64,000 nt of DNA, taken from positions 62,001-126,000 of the forward strand of contig NZ_JAMTCO010000001.1 of assembly GCF_024171925.1 (NCBI RefSeq). The letters are read 5' to 3'. The position numbers and the translations under genes were made by a program. A model generated the notes under the pieces. It worked only from the letters and a program-made list of their open reading frames with translations, had not been told where the DNA came from and ran no database searches. This document shows, one piece after another, positions 25,283 through 33,515 of this stretch (position 1 is the stretch's first letter; each line of letters begins with the position of its first letter). This stretch comes from Actinokineospora diospyrosa (GTDB lineage: Bacteria > Actinomycetota > Actinomycetes > Mycobacteriales > Pseudonocardiaceae).

Positions 25283-27088
25283 ATGAGACGTGCGAGATCC
25301 GCCGTCGCTGGTGTCATCACCGCCCTGTTGGCCGTGCCGCTCGTGGTCACCCCGGCGTCCGCCCAAGCCGAGCCCCCCGCCCCCGTCTTCGTCGACGGTC
25401 AGGCGCAGCCCGTGTTCAGCCCGACCGATGTCGTGCGCGAGTCGCTGTGGGTGAGTGCCCCGGTCGACAGCGACAGCGACGGCAAGGACGACCTGGTCCA
25501 CGTCGAGATCGTCCGGCCGAGGGCGACCGAGCAGGGCCTCAAGGTCCCCGTGGTGTACCAGGCGAGCCCGTACTACGCGGGCGGCAACCCCATCGACAAC
25601 CACAACGTCGACGTCGAACTGCACGTCCCCGACAACCGTCCTGGCCCGAACGCGGCAGCCACGGGCCTCAGCGGACCCAACCCCGCTATCACGTGGCGCT
25701 ACGAGCAGTACTTCACCGCGCGTGGTTTCGCCGTGGTGTACGCGGAATCGCTCGGCTCCGGGCTGTCCACCGGCTGCCCGACCAGCGGCGGCCGCAACGA
25801 GACCATCGGGGCTCGCTCGGTCATCGACTGGCTCAATGGTCGCGCAGCGGCGCAAGACGCCGCCGGTACCCGTGTCACCGCCGGTTGGACCACCGGCAAG
25901 GTCGGCATGATGGGTGTGTCTTACAACGGCACCCTGCCCAATGCGGTTGCCACCACCGGCGTCAAGGGCCTTGAGACGATCGTGCCGATCGCCGCCATCT
26001 CCAGCTGGTACGACTACTACCGCGCTGATGGTGCCGTTGTCGCCCCTGGCACCTTCCAGGGTGAAGACGTTGATGTGCTCGCCAAGTACGTGCACACGCG
26101 GGCCGACCGCACCGCGTGCGCGAAGGTTCTCGACGAGCTGACCGTCGAACAGGACCGTGTCACCGGCGACTACAGCAACTTCTGGGACGAGCGCAACTAC
26201 CTCAACGACGTGCGCAAGGTCCGCGCGTCGGTGCTGGCGGTGCACGGCCTCAACGACTGGAACGTGAAGATGACCCACGTGGCCCAGTGGTACGAGGCAC
26301 TTAAGAAGCAGGGTGTCGAGCACAAGATCTGGCTGCACCAGTCCGGGCACGCCGACCCCTACAGCCTCCGGCGCGACCCGTGGTTGGTGACGCTGAACCA
26401 GTGGTTCTCCCACTACCTCTACGGCATCGACAACGGTGCGCAGAACGGCCCGAAGCTCACGATCCAGCGTGAGGACAAGACCTGGGTCGAAGAGGCGGAG
26501 TGGCCCGCGCCCAGTGCCTCGCTCGCCACGCTCTACCCGGGCGCCGGTGGCGCCAACTCCGGTGCGCTGACCATCTGGCGCCCCGACCGCCGTGTGGTCG
26601 AGTCGCTGACCGACGACGCCACCAAGCTCGCCGAGACCCTGGCCAACGCCGCCAGCTCGCCCAACCGGCTCGTCTACCTGAGCCGCCCGTCGAGCACGCC
26701 GCTCCGCTTCAGCGGCAAGGGCGAGGTCTACCTGCGCCTGTCGTTCACCCGGCCCGCCGCGAACGTCACCGCGCTGCTCGTCGACCGCGGTCCGGATGGC
26801 AAGTCCACCGTCGTCACCCGGGGCTGGACCGACCCGCAGAACCGCAAGAACATCAGCCGCACGGAGGCCATCCAGCCCGGCAAGGCCTACGACCTCCGGG
26901 TCGACCTGGTTCCGGACGACTACGTGCTCCCAGCGGGTCACCAGTTCGGGCTCGTGGTGCTCTCCAGCGACAACGATTACACCTTGCGCCCAGCTCCTGG
27001 GGCGGGCTTCTCCGTCGATCTCAAGGGCAGCAACCTGACCCTGCCGATCGTTGGTGGACTCGACGCGCTGAAGACCGCGGTGGGCTGA
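25283..27088 (+). CDS. Secreted Xaa-Pro dipeptidyl-peptidase (CocE/NonD family)
   Basis: A 601-residue exported hydrolase of the S15/CocE type. A signal peptide ends near ASA-QA (about residue 27). The alpha/beta-hydrolase core has Ser in GVSYNGT (residue 213), Asp in VHGLNDWNV (about 324) and His in HQSGHADP (about 355). The C-terminal jelly-roll domain (about 430-600) is typical of X-Pro dipeptidyl-peptidases and cocaine-esterase-like enzymes. A possible -35 TTGACA at 25218-25223 lies in its leader, with a GGAGAA ribosome site before the ATG. It is divergent from the deaminase gene and ends before a strong hairpin. Confidence 0.92.
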   Translation: MRRARSAVAGVITALLAVPLVVTPASAQAEPPAPVFVDGQAQPVFSPTDVVRESLWVSAPVDSDSDGKDDLVHVEIVRPRATEQGLKVPVVYQASPYYAGGNPIDNHNVDVELHVPDNRPGPNAAATGLSGPNPAITWRYEQYFTARGFAVVYAESLGSGLSTGCPTSGGRNETIGARSVIDWLNGRAAAQDAAGTRVTAGWTTGKVGMMGVSYNGTLPNAVATTGVKGLETIVPIAAISSWYDYYRADGAVVAPGTFQGEDVDVLAKYVHTRADRTACAKVLDELTVEQDRVTGDYSNFWDERNYLNDVRKVRASVLAVHGLNDWNVKMTHVAQWYEALKKQGVEHKIWLHQSGHADPYSLRRDPWLVTLNQWFSHYLYGIDNGAQNGPKLTIQREDKTWVEEAEWPAPSASLATLYPGAGGANSGALTIWRPDRRVVESLTDDATKLAETLANAASSPNRLVYLSRPSSTPLRFSGKGEVYLRLSFTRPAANVTALLVDRGPDGKSTVVTRGWTDPQNRKNISRTEAIQPGKAYDLRVDLVPDDYVLPAGHQFGLVVLSSDNDYTLRPAPGAGFSVDLKGSNLTLPIVGGLDALKTAVG

Positions 27089-27158
27089 TAGCTCTACCGA
27101 GGTTGTCATTGTTGAGGAAGACCTATAGGGGTTAGTGGATGTTCCGCTGCCCCGCAGG

Positions 27159-27215
27159 CAATGGCCGGATCGTTCGCGGCATTCCCTAGTGGAGTCGCGA
27201 ACGACCCGGCCATTG
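27159..27215. terminator. Strong 20-bp hairpin after the X-Pro peptidase gene
   Basis: The arms 27159-27178 (starting CAATGGCCGG) and 27196-27215 (ending CCGGCCATTG) pair over 20 bases with a single G-U, around a 17-base loop. It is 70 bases past the peptidase stop and works in either direction as a terminator candidate. Confidence 0.7.
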
Positions 27216-27327
27216 GTCTTTGTGGCGTCAGCTGCGGTCGATGGATCAGGGTCGACCACGCAGCCCGCCTCTCCAGGCGCGGCCACGCCAACCGCGACGG
27301 TTGCCGACCGACCGGCCCGCGCCACCT

Positions 27328-27346
27328 TGTGGACAAGTTGTCCACA
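27328..27346. promoter_or_regulatory. Back-to-back pair of exact DnaA boxes
   Basis: TGTGGACAA (27328-27336) and TTGTCCACA (27338-27346) are the two orientations of the actinobacterial DnaA box, separated by one base. The 327-base gap between the peptidase and DUF4192 genes otherwise holds only the hairpin and no gene. Confidence 0.65.
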
Positions 27347-27415
27347 TAGCACCGGTTCATCCACCGTCGAGCCGGACCGCTGTGCCGCGGCTCGACAGCC
27401 GCGCACAGTGGCCGC

Positions 27416-28474
27416 ATGACGACCACCAACCTGCACCACGCCGACCAGATCATCGCCGCGCTCCCGTACCTCATCGGGTTCGCGCCGACCGATTCCCTCG
27501 TCGCGCTGACCATCCGGGACACCAGGGAGGTCGGCCCGGTCATCCGGGTCGACCTGCCCCGCCCGGCCGACCACTGGCCGATGGCCGAGCACCTCGCCGA
27601 GATCCTGACCGCCCACCGCGTCGAGGACGCGCTCCTGATCGTGGTGGGCGGCCGGGAACCGCTGCACGACAAGCCCTTCGTGCACGCGGTCACCCAGACC
27701 CTGGTCGAGTCGGGCGTCTCGGTCGAGCACGCGTTCTGGACACGGGCCGTCGAGGCGGGCCAACCCTGGCTGTCCTACGAGAGCCCCGACTTCACCGGCA
27801 CCGTCGCGGACCCGGACTCCTCCGCGCTGGCCGCCCAGTTCACCGTCCAAGGCGTGGTGGTCTACCCGTCCCGCGAGGCCATGGCCGACAGCCTCGCCGC
27901 CGACCCGGACGCCGACCTGGACCGGCGCGCCGCGCTGATCGACGAGCTCGCCGCCCACCACGCCGACGACGCGGTCGCCGACAAACTCGCCCTCGTCCAC
28001 CAGGTGATCGAGGACTTCGACGGCCCACCGACGCGGGACTCGCGCCTGCTGTCCACTGTGGCGCCACCGGGGCCCGCCCACACCACCGACCCGGCGCCGA
28101 CCGATCCCGACCTCGACGACACCCGGCTGGCCCGGCTGGCGATCGCACTCTCGGACCCGGAGGTCCGCGAGGCGTGCATGTCGATCCCGCTCGGCAGCCG
28201 CGACCGCCCGGCGGCCCGGCTGTGGACCCGGCTCACCAGGTCCCTGCCCGCGCCTGAACGCGCCGAGGCCGCCTTCCACCTCGCGGTCGGCGCCTACCTG
28301 CGCGGTGACGGCGTCTACGCGAGGGTCGCGCTCGGCGTCGCGCTGGCGGCCGATCCCCGGCACAGCCTCGCCGCGCTGCTGGACTCCGCCGCGCACCACG
28401 GCATCCCGCCGACCGACCTGCGCGACCTCATCGCGCAGGTCCAGGTCAAGTCCACCCAGGCGCGGCCGGGCTGA
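27416..28474 (+). CDS. DUF4192 domain protein
   Basis: A 352-residue actinobacterial protein of unknown function. The N-terminus (IIAALPYLIGFAPTDSLVALTI, then VIRVDLPRP) is the DUF4192 signature, with an alternating helix/strand pattern. The C-terminal part is alanine-rich and helical (AFHLAVGAYLRGDGVYARVALGVALAADPRHSLAALLDSA), suggesting TPR-like repeats. No signal peptide or catalytic motif is evident. A double DnaA box lies about 70 bases upstream. It is convergent with galE, 6 bases apart. Confidence 0.85.
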   Translation: MTTTNLHHADQIIAALPYLIGFAPTDSLVALTIRDTREVGPVIRVDLPRPADHWPMAEHLAEILTAHRVEDALLIVVGGREPLHDKPFVHAVTQTLVESGVSVEHAFWTRAVEAGQPWLSYESPDFTGTVADPDSSALAAQFTVQGVVVYPSREAMADSLAADPDADLDRRAALIDELAAHHADDAVADKLALVHQVIEDFDGPPTRDSRLLSTVAPPGPAHTTDPAPTDPDLDDTRLARLAIALSDPEVREACMSIPLGSRDRPAARLWTRLTRSLPAPERAEAAFHLAVGAYLRGDGVYARVALGVALAADPRHSLAALLDSAAHHGIPPTDLRDLIAQVQVKSTQARPG

Positions 28475-28480
28475 GCCCGC

Positions 28481-29437
28481 TCACGGGCGGGCGCGGGTGA
28501 ACTCCCAGGCGTCGCTGACGATCGTGTGCAGGTCGGTGCGCTTGGGCGTCCAGCCCAGGTTCTCCGCCGCGCCCGCGGCCGAGGCGACCAGCACGGCGGG
28601 GTCCCCCGCGCGGCGGGCGGCGAAGTCCGCCGGGATCGGGTGCCCGGTGACCTCCCGGCAGGTCTGCACGACCTCCCGGTTGGAGAACCCGGTCCCGGTG
28701 CCGAGGTTGTAGATCTGGTGCTCGCCCTCGCGGGTGTGCTCGAGCGCGAGCAGGTGGGCCTCGGCGAGGTCGACCACATGGATGTAGTCGCGCACGCAGG
28801 TGCCGTCCGGGGTCGGGTAGTCGTCGCCGTAGATCGAGATGGCCGGGCGGGTGCCCAGCGCGACCTGCAGCACGATCGGGATCAGGTGGGTCTCGGTGGT
28901 GTGCCGCTCGCCGAAGCGGCCGTAGGCACCCGCGACGTTGAAGTACCGGAGGCTGACCGCGGCCAGGCCGTGGGCCTTGGCGTAGGAGGTGATGGCGTGG
29001 TCGATCGCGAGCTTGGTCGCGCCGTAGGTGTTGGTGGGCCGGGTCGGTGCCGATTCCAGGATCGGGACCTGCTCCGGCTCGCCGTAGGTGGCCGCCGTGG
29101 AGGAGAACACCAGCCGGGGCGTGCCGCTGTCGCGCATGGCGTCGAGCAACCGCAGGGAGGTGAGCACGTTGCCCGCCCAGTACTTGGCCGGGTCCACCAT
29201 GGACTCGCCGACCAGTGACTTCGCCGCGAAGTGCAGCACGCCGTCGAACCCACCGGTCAGCAGGTCGGCGGCGGCGTCGGCGATGTCGGCCTCGACGAAC
29301 CGGGCACCGTCGGGCACCGCGTCGGCGTGCCCGGTGGACAGGTCGTCGACCACCACGACCTCGTGGCCGGACTCGACCAACCTCGCCGCGCACACACTGC
29401 CGACGTACCCAGCCCCGCCCGTCACGAGCAGCTTCAC
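28481..29437 (-). CDS. galE: UDP-glucose 4-epimerase
   Basis: A 318-residue extended SDR enzyme that interconverts UDP-glucose and UDP-galactose for the Leloir pathway and cell-wall galactan. The NAD motif GGAGYVGS is at residues 7-14, and the catalytic Y-x-x-x-K is in [21 protein letters not shown] (catalytic Ser/Thr), YFNVAGA and [18 protein letters not shown] match GalE closely. It lies 25 bases after galK and is the last gene of ideR-galK-galE. Linkage of galE to dtxR/ideR-type genes is well known in corynebacteria and mycobacteria. Confidence 0.95.
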   Translation of the reverse strand: MKLLVTGGAGYVGSVCAARLVESGHEVVVVDDLSTGHADAVPDGARFVEADIADAAADLLTGGFDGVLHFAAKSLVGESMVDPAKYWAGNVLTSLRLLDAMRDSGTPRLVFSSTAATYGEPEQVPILESAPTRPTNTYGATKLAIDHAITSYAKAHGLAAVSLRYFNVAGAYGRFGERHTTETHLIPIVLQVALGTRPAISIYGDDYPTPDGTCVRDYIHVVDLAEAHLLALEHTREGEHQIYNLGTGTGFSNREVVQTCREVTGHPIPADFAARRAGDPAVLVASAAGAAENLGWTPKRTDLHTIVSDAWEFTRARP

Positions 29438-29462
29438 CGTGGTCCTCCTGTTGGTTCGCGCA

Positions 29463-30605
29463 CTAGTGGTCGCGGCCCGCGCCCGGCGACGGCGCCGCGG
29501 TGAACAGTCTCGGCGGGGTGAACGAGTGCTCGGCGAACGCGGCCCGCACCGCCGCCCGCACGGCCTCCTCGGCCGCGGGTGGCACCACCGCGATCGCGGA
29601 TCCGCCGAAGCCGCCGCCGGTCATCCTGGCACCCAGCGCACCGGCCCCCTCGGCCGCCTCGACGGCCACGTCGAGCTCGCGGCACGAGACCCGGTAGTCC
29701 TCGCGCAGGCTTGCGTGCGAGGCCGACAGAAGCGGTCCGATCTCGGTGCCCGCCCGCAGCGCGGCCACGGTCGCCAGGACCCGCTGGTTCTCGGTGACCA
29801 CGTGCCGCACCAGCGGCAGCAGGTCGCCCGGCAGCCGGTGCAGGTCGGCGTCGGGGCCGATCTCGCGCAACGACGGCAGGCCCAGCAACTCGGCGGCCCG
29901 CTCGCAGCCGCGGCGCCGCTCGCCGTAGGCGGAGTCCGCCAGCGCGTGCCGCACCCTGGTGTCGATCACCAGGACCGGGGCCCCGAACGGGATCTGCTCG
30001 GCCGCGCCCGACCGGATGTCCAGGAACAGGGCGTGGCCCGCCACGCAGCGCAGGGCCGCGGTCTGGTCCAGCAGACCGGTGGGGGCACCGACGAAGTCGT
30101 TCTCGCTGCGCCGCACCCACTCGGCGACCTCGGGCAGGGTCGGGCCCTCTGCGGCCGGGGTGACGCCCGCGAGGCCGAGCAGGGCGAGAGCGACCGCGCA
30201 CTGCAGCGCGTGCGAGGACGACAGGCCCGCGCCGGTCGGCACATCGCCGGTGATCACCAGTTCCGCGCCGGAGGTGAAACCCGCCGCGCGCAGCACCCAG
30301 GCGACCCCGTAGGCGTAAGCGGCCCACCCGGTGACACCGCCCGGCGCCAGCTCCGCGATCGGGACCGCCGCCGCGCGCTGCGGGACGCCGTCGTCCCCGA
30401 TCGTGGTGGCGGAGATCCGGCCGTCAGCCCTCGGCGCCGCGGCCACCGCGACCCGGTGCGGAAGAGCGAACGGCAACACCAGTCCGTTGTTGTAGTCGGT
30501 GTGCTCACCGATCAGGTTCACTCGACCGGGAGCCGACCACACCCCGACCGGGGCATGACCGTGCAACCCCCGGTATCGGTCGGCGGCCCGGTCGGCAGGG
30601 GTCAC
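29463..30605 (-). CDS. galK: Galactokinase
   Basis: A 380-residue GHMP kinase phosphorylating galactose at C1. Motifs in order are the galactokinase signature [15 protein letters not shown] (about residue 28), the ATP-binding [14 protein letters not shown] (about 125), and the C-terminal [14 protein letters not shown] (about 335). The GTG start at 30605 overlaps the ideR stop as GTGA, so translation is probably coupled to ideR. galE follows. No galT is adjacent. Confidence 0.94.
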   Translation of the reverse strand: MTPADRAADRYRGLHGHAPVGVWSAPGRVNLIGEHTDYNNGLVLPFALPHRVAVAAAPRADGRISATTIGDDGVPQRAAAVPIAELAPGGVTGWAAYAYGVAWVLRAAGFTSGAELVITGDVPTGAGLSSSHALQCAVALALLGLAGVTPAAEGPTLPEVAEWVRRSENDFVGAPTGLLDQTAALRCVAGHALFLDIRSGAAEQIPFGAPVLVIDTRVRHALADSAYGERRRGCERAAELLGLPSLREIGPDADLHRLPGDLLPLVRHVVTENQRVLATVAALRAGTEIGPLLSASHASLREDYRVSCRELDVAVEAAEGAGALGARMTGGGFGGSAIAVVPPAAEEAVRAAVRAAFAEHSFTPPRLFTAAPSPGAGRDH

Positions 30606-31297
30606 AGCAGCCGGGCGAGCACCGCGTGCAGCATCGTCGGGCTCAGGTTGGCCGTGGTGCCCGCGCCGGTGATCGCGATGCCGCTGCCGTCCGGGGTGAT
30701 CGCGCCGATCTCGATCACGTTGCCGGGCAGGGCGCCGACCGACTTCAGCTCCGTCATCAGGTCGGGGTCCATCTGGATGTGCTCGGCGATGCGGCGCACC
30801 TCGACGCGGCCCCCGCCGCGGCGAGCCACCTCGTCCACGCGCACCAGCCCGGCCTCGACCGGCGGGGCGGGCTCGCCGTCGCCGAGCTTGTCCAGACCCG
30901 GGATGGGGTTGCCGTACGGGGACGTGGTCGGGTGCCCGAGCAGCTTGACCAGTTTGCGCTCGACGGCCTCGCTCATGACGTGCTCCCAGCGGCACGCCTC
31001 GCTGTGCACGTGCTCCCACTCCAGCCCGATCACGTCGACCAGCAGCCGCTCGGCCAGCCGGTGCTTGCGCATGACCGCGACGGCCAGGGAGCGGCCGTGG
31101 TCGGTGAGTTCGAGGTGCCGGTCGCCCGCGACGACGACCAGGCCGTCGCGCTCCATGCGGCCCACCGTCTGGCTCACCGTCGGGCCGCTCTGGCCCAGCC
31201 GTTCGGCGATGCGGGCACGCAGGGGGACGACGCCCTCCTCCTCGAGTTCGTAGATGGTGCGGAGGTACATCTCGGTGGTGTCGATGAGATCGTTCAC
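30602..31297 (-). CDS. ideR: Iron-dependent transcriptional regulator (IdeR/DtxR)
   Basis: A 231-residue DtxR-family repressor. The N-terminal winged helix ([42 protein letters not shown]) is followed by the dimerisation/metal domain ([38 protein letters not shown], containing the Cys/Glu/His metal ligands) and a C-terminal SH3-like domain. It represses iron-uptake genes when Fe(II)-loaded. It starts the ideR-galK-galE run. No iron-box palindrome was recognised in its 101-base divergent upstream region. Confidence 0.94.
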   Translation of the reverse strand: MNDLIDTTEMYLRTIYELEEEGVVPLRARIAERLGQSGPTVSQTVGRMERDGLVVVAGDRHLELTDHGRSLAVAVMRKHRLAERLLVDVIGLEWEHVHSEACRWEHVMSEAVERKLVKLLGHPTTSPYGNPIPGLDKLGDGEPAPPVEAGLVRVDEVARRGGGRVEVRRIAEHIQMDPDLMTELKSVGALPGNVIEIGAITPDGSGIAITGAGTTANLSPTMLHAVLARLL

Positions 31298-31398
31298 GCC
31301 GGTTCCCCTTCGTCACCTCCATGTTAGTCGCTCGCCCCGACAGAGCAGCGGGGTAGTAGCAGGCAGTGACCGAAGTCCCGAGCCGGCAGGATGGGCCG

Positions 31399-32253
31399 GT
31401 GAGCGAAGCGCCCTCCGCCCTGGTGTCAACCGCCGACCTGGTGTCGCTACTCGACAGTGGTCGCCCCCCGGTGTTGCTGGATGTCCGCTGGCGCCTCGGC
31501 GGCCCACCCGGGCGCGAGGACTACGCGGCCGGGCACCTCCCGGGCGCCGTTTTCCTGGACCTGGACCGGGATCTCGCCGCGCCCCCCGGCGACGGAGGGC
31601 GGCACCCGCTGCCCGCGCCGGAGGACTTGGCGGCCGCGTTGCGTGCCGCCGGTGTGCGTGCGCACGCGCCGGTCGTCGTCTACGACGCGGACAACGGGTC
31701 GGTCGCGGCGCGGGCGTGGTGGCTGCTGCGGTGGGCCGGGCACAGCGATGTGGCCGTGCTCGACGGTGGCTACGCGGCGTGGGTCGCCGATGGCGGTGCG
31801 TCCACCACGGAAGAACCCTCGCCCGAGCCGGGTGATTTCGAGGTCCGCCCCGGCGCCATGCCGGTGCTCGACGCCGAAGGCGCAGCCGCGCTCGCCCAGG
31901 ACGGCATCCTCCTCGACGCGCGCGCACCCGAGCGCTACCGCGGTGAGGTCGAGCCGATCGACCCGCGGGCCGGGCACGTGCCAGGCGCCGTCAACGCGCC
32001 GTTCGCCGGCCACACCGGTCCGGACGGGCGGTGGCTCGCGCCCGCGGTTCTCGCGGACCGGTTCGCGGGCTTGGGCGTCGAGGGTGGTTCGGTCGGGGCG
32101 TATTGCGGATCCGGGGTCACCGCGTCGTCGGTGGTGCTGGCATTGGAGATCGCCGGGATCACCACGCCGGAGCGGCCCGCGGCGCTCTACGCCGGATCGT
32201 GGTCGCACTGGAGCCGCGATCCCGAGCGACCGGTCGCCACCGGTGACAACTGA
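31399..32253 (+). CDS. Sulfurtransferase with tandem rhodanese domains
   Basis: A 284-residue thiosulfate or 3-mercaptopyruvate sulfurtransferase. The N-terminal rhodanese domain (LLDVRWRLGGPPGREDYAAGHLPGAVFLDLD) is the inactive one; the C-terminal domain holds the catalytic Cys236 in YCGSGVTAS. The CGSGVT loop is closer to mercaptopyruvate sulfurtransferases than to CRKG-type rhodaneses. The GTG at 31399 has AGG about 9 bases upstream; a GTG at 31366 is the longer alternative. It begins a plus-strand run with acuC, 61 bases before it. Confidence 0.9.
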   Translation: MSEAPSALVSTADLVSLLDSGRPPVLLDVRWRLGGPPGREDYAAGHLPGAVFLDLDRDLAAPPGDGGRHPLPAPEDLAAALRAAGVRAHAPVVVYDADNGSVAARAWWLLRWAGHSDVAVLDGGYAAWVADGGASTTEEPSPEPGDFEVRPGAMPVLDAEGAAALAQDGILLDARAPERYRGEVEPIDPRAGHVPGAVNAPFAGHTGPDGRWLAPAVLADRFAGLGVEGGSVGAYCGSGVTASSVVLALEIAGITTPERPAALYAGSWSHWSRDPERPVATGDN

Positions 32254-32314
32254 GCGACCACGCGGCCACCAACGGGTTACGGCAGGACTCCCCGACGGCC
32301 ACTAAGGTGCTGGC

Positions 32315-33514
32315 ATGGGTGATCGAATGGACACTGGTGATCGAGTAGACACCGCTGTGGTCTGGGACCCCGCCCTGCTGGGCTACGACCTCGGCGGCGA
32401 CCACCCGTTCAACCCGATCCGCCTCGACCTGACCATGCGGTTGGCGCGCGCGCTCGGGGTGCTCGACGGGATCGACCTCATCGCGCCCGATCCGGCCGAC
32501 GACGCCGAGCTCGGGCGGGTGCACCGGCCGGACTACGTCGCGGCGGTGCGCGAGGCCCCGATGGCGTCCTGGGACGTCGGACACGGCTTGGGCACTGCGG
32601 ACAACCCCGTCTTCGACCAGATGCACGCCGCCTCGGCCCTGGTGGTCGGTGGATCGCTGGCCGCGGCTCGGCACATCGCCGAGGGCAACGCGGACCGGGC
32701 GATCTCGCTGGCGGGTGGGCTGCACCACGCGATGCCTGACCGCGCCGCGGGCTTCTGCGTCTACAACGACTGCGCCGTGGCGATCTCCTGGCTGCTGGAC
32801 AACGGTTTCGACCGGGTCGCCTACCTCGACGTCGACGTCCACCACGGCGACGGCGTGCAGACGGTGTTCTACGACGACCCCCGGGTGTTGACGATCTCCC
32901 TGCACCAGCACCCGGCGACGTTGTGGCCGGGGACCGGGTCGGTCAGCGAACTGGGTGGCCCGGGTGCGCAGGGCACCTCGGTCAACATCCCCCTGGCTCC
33001 GGGTACGCGTGACCCGGCCTGGCTGCGCGCGTTCCACGCGACGGTGCCTTCGTTGTTGGCCGCGTTCCGGCCGCAGGTCTTGGTCACCCAGTGCGGAGTG
33101 GACACACACGTAGAGGACCCGTTGGCGGACCTGGCCCTGTCGGTCGATGGGCACAGGGAGATCTACCGGACCGTGCGCGAACTCGCTGAACTGCATACAG
33201 GCGGTAAGTGGCTCGTCACCGGCGGCGGTGGGTATGAACTGCTACGGGTGGTCCCACGCTCGTGGACTCATCTACTCGCTACCGTCCTTGACCGCGACAT
33301 CCCCGTAGAGACCGCCATTCCGGTCGATTGGGCTACCACTGTCCGGAAGATCGCCCCGAACACGGTACTGCCAACGGTCATGGGTGACGGTGCTGATGTC
33401 ACCTTCGAGCGCTGGGGTGGCGGGCGTGACCAACCAGTCGACACCGTGATCCGGGACGTGCGGGGGGCCATCTTCCCGTTGCACGGCCTGGACCCCGACG
33501 ACCCCAGGGACTGA
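32315..33514 (+). CDS. acuC: Acetoin utilization protein AcuC (class I-like protein deacetylase)
   Basis: A 399-residue histone-deacetylase-fold enzyme removing acetyl groups from protein lysines. Zinc and charge-relay motifs are visible: GGLHHAMPDRAAGFCVYND, then YLDVDVHHGDGVQ, and TQCGVDTHVEDPLA. In Bacillus, AcuC deacetylates and reactivates acetyl-CoA synthetase. The next gene, one base downstream, encodes a GNAT/acyl-CoA synthetase-like fusion of the lysine acetyltransferase type. The two probably form an acylation/deacylation pair. Codon use shifts to less GC-rich in its last third. Confidence 0.93.
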   Translation: MGDRMDTGDRVDTAVVWDPALLGYDLGGDHPFNPIRLDLTMRLARALGVLDGIDLIAPDPADDAELGRVHRPDYVAAVREAPMASWDVGHGLGTADNPVFDQMHAASALVVGGSLAAARHIAEGNADRAISLAGGLHHAMPDRAAGFCVYNDCAVAISWLLDNGFDRVAYLDVDVHHGDGVQTVFYDDPRVLTISLHQHPATLWPGTGSVSELGGPGAQGTSVNIPLAPGTRDPAWLRAFHATVPSLLAAFRPQVLVTQCGVDTHVEDPLADLALSVDGHREIYRTVRELAELHTGGKWLVTGGGGYELLRVVPRSWTHLLATVLDRDIPVETAIPVDWATTVRKIAPNTVLPTVMGDGADVTFERWGGGRDQPVDTVIRDVRGAIFPLHGLDPDDPRD

Positions 33515-33515
33515 C

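Noticed and set aside
25139-28399. Minus-strand open frame of over 1000 codons
   Set aside because: It is antisense to the X-Pro peptidase and DUF4192 genes, has a composition typical of GC-rich shadow frames, and shows no domain.
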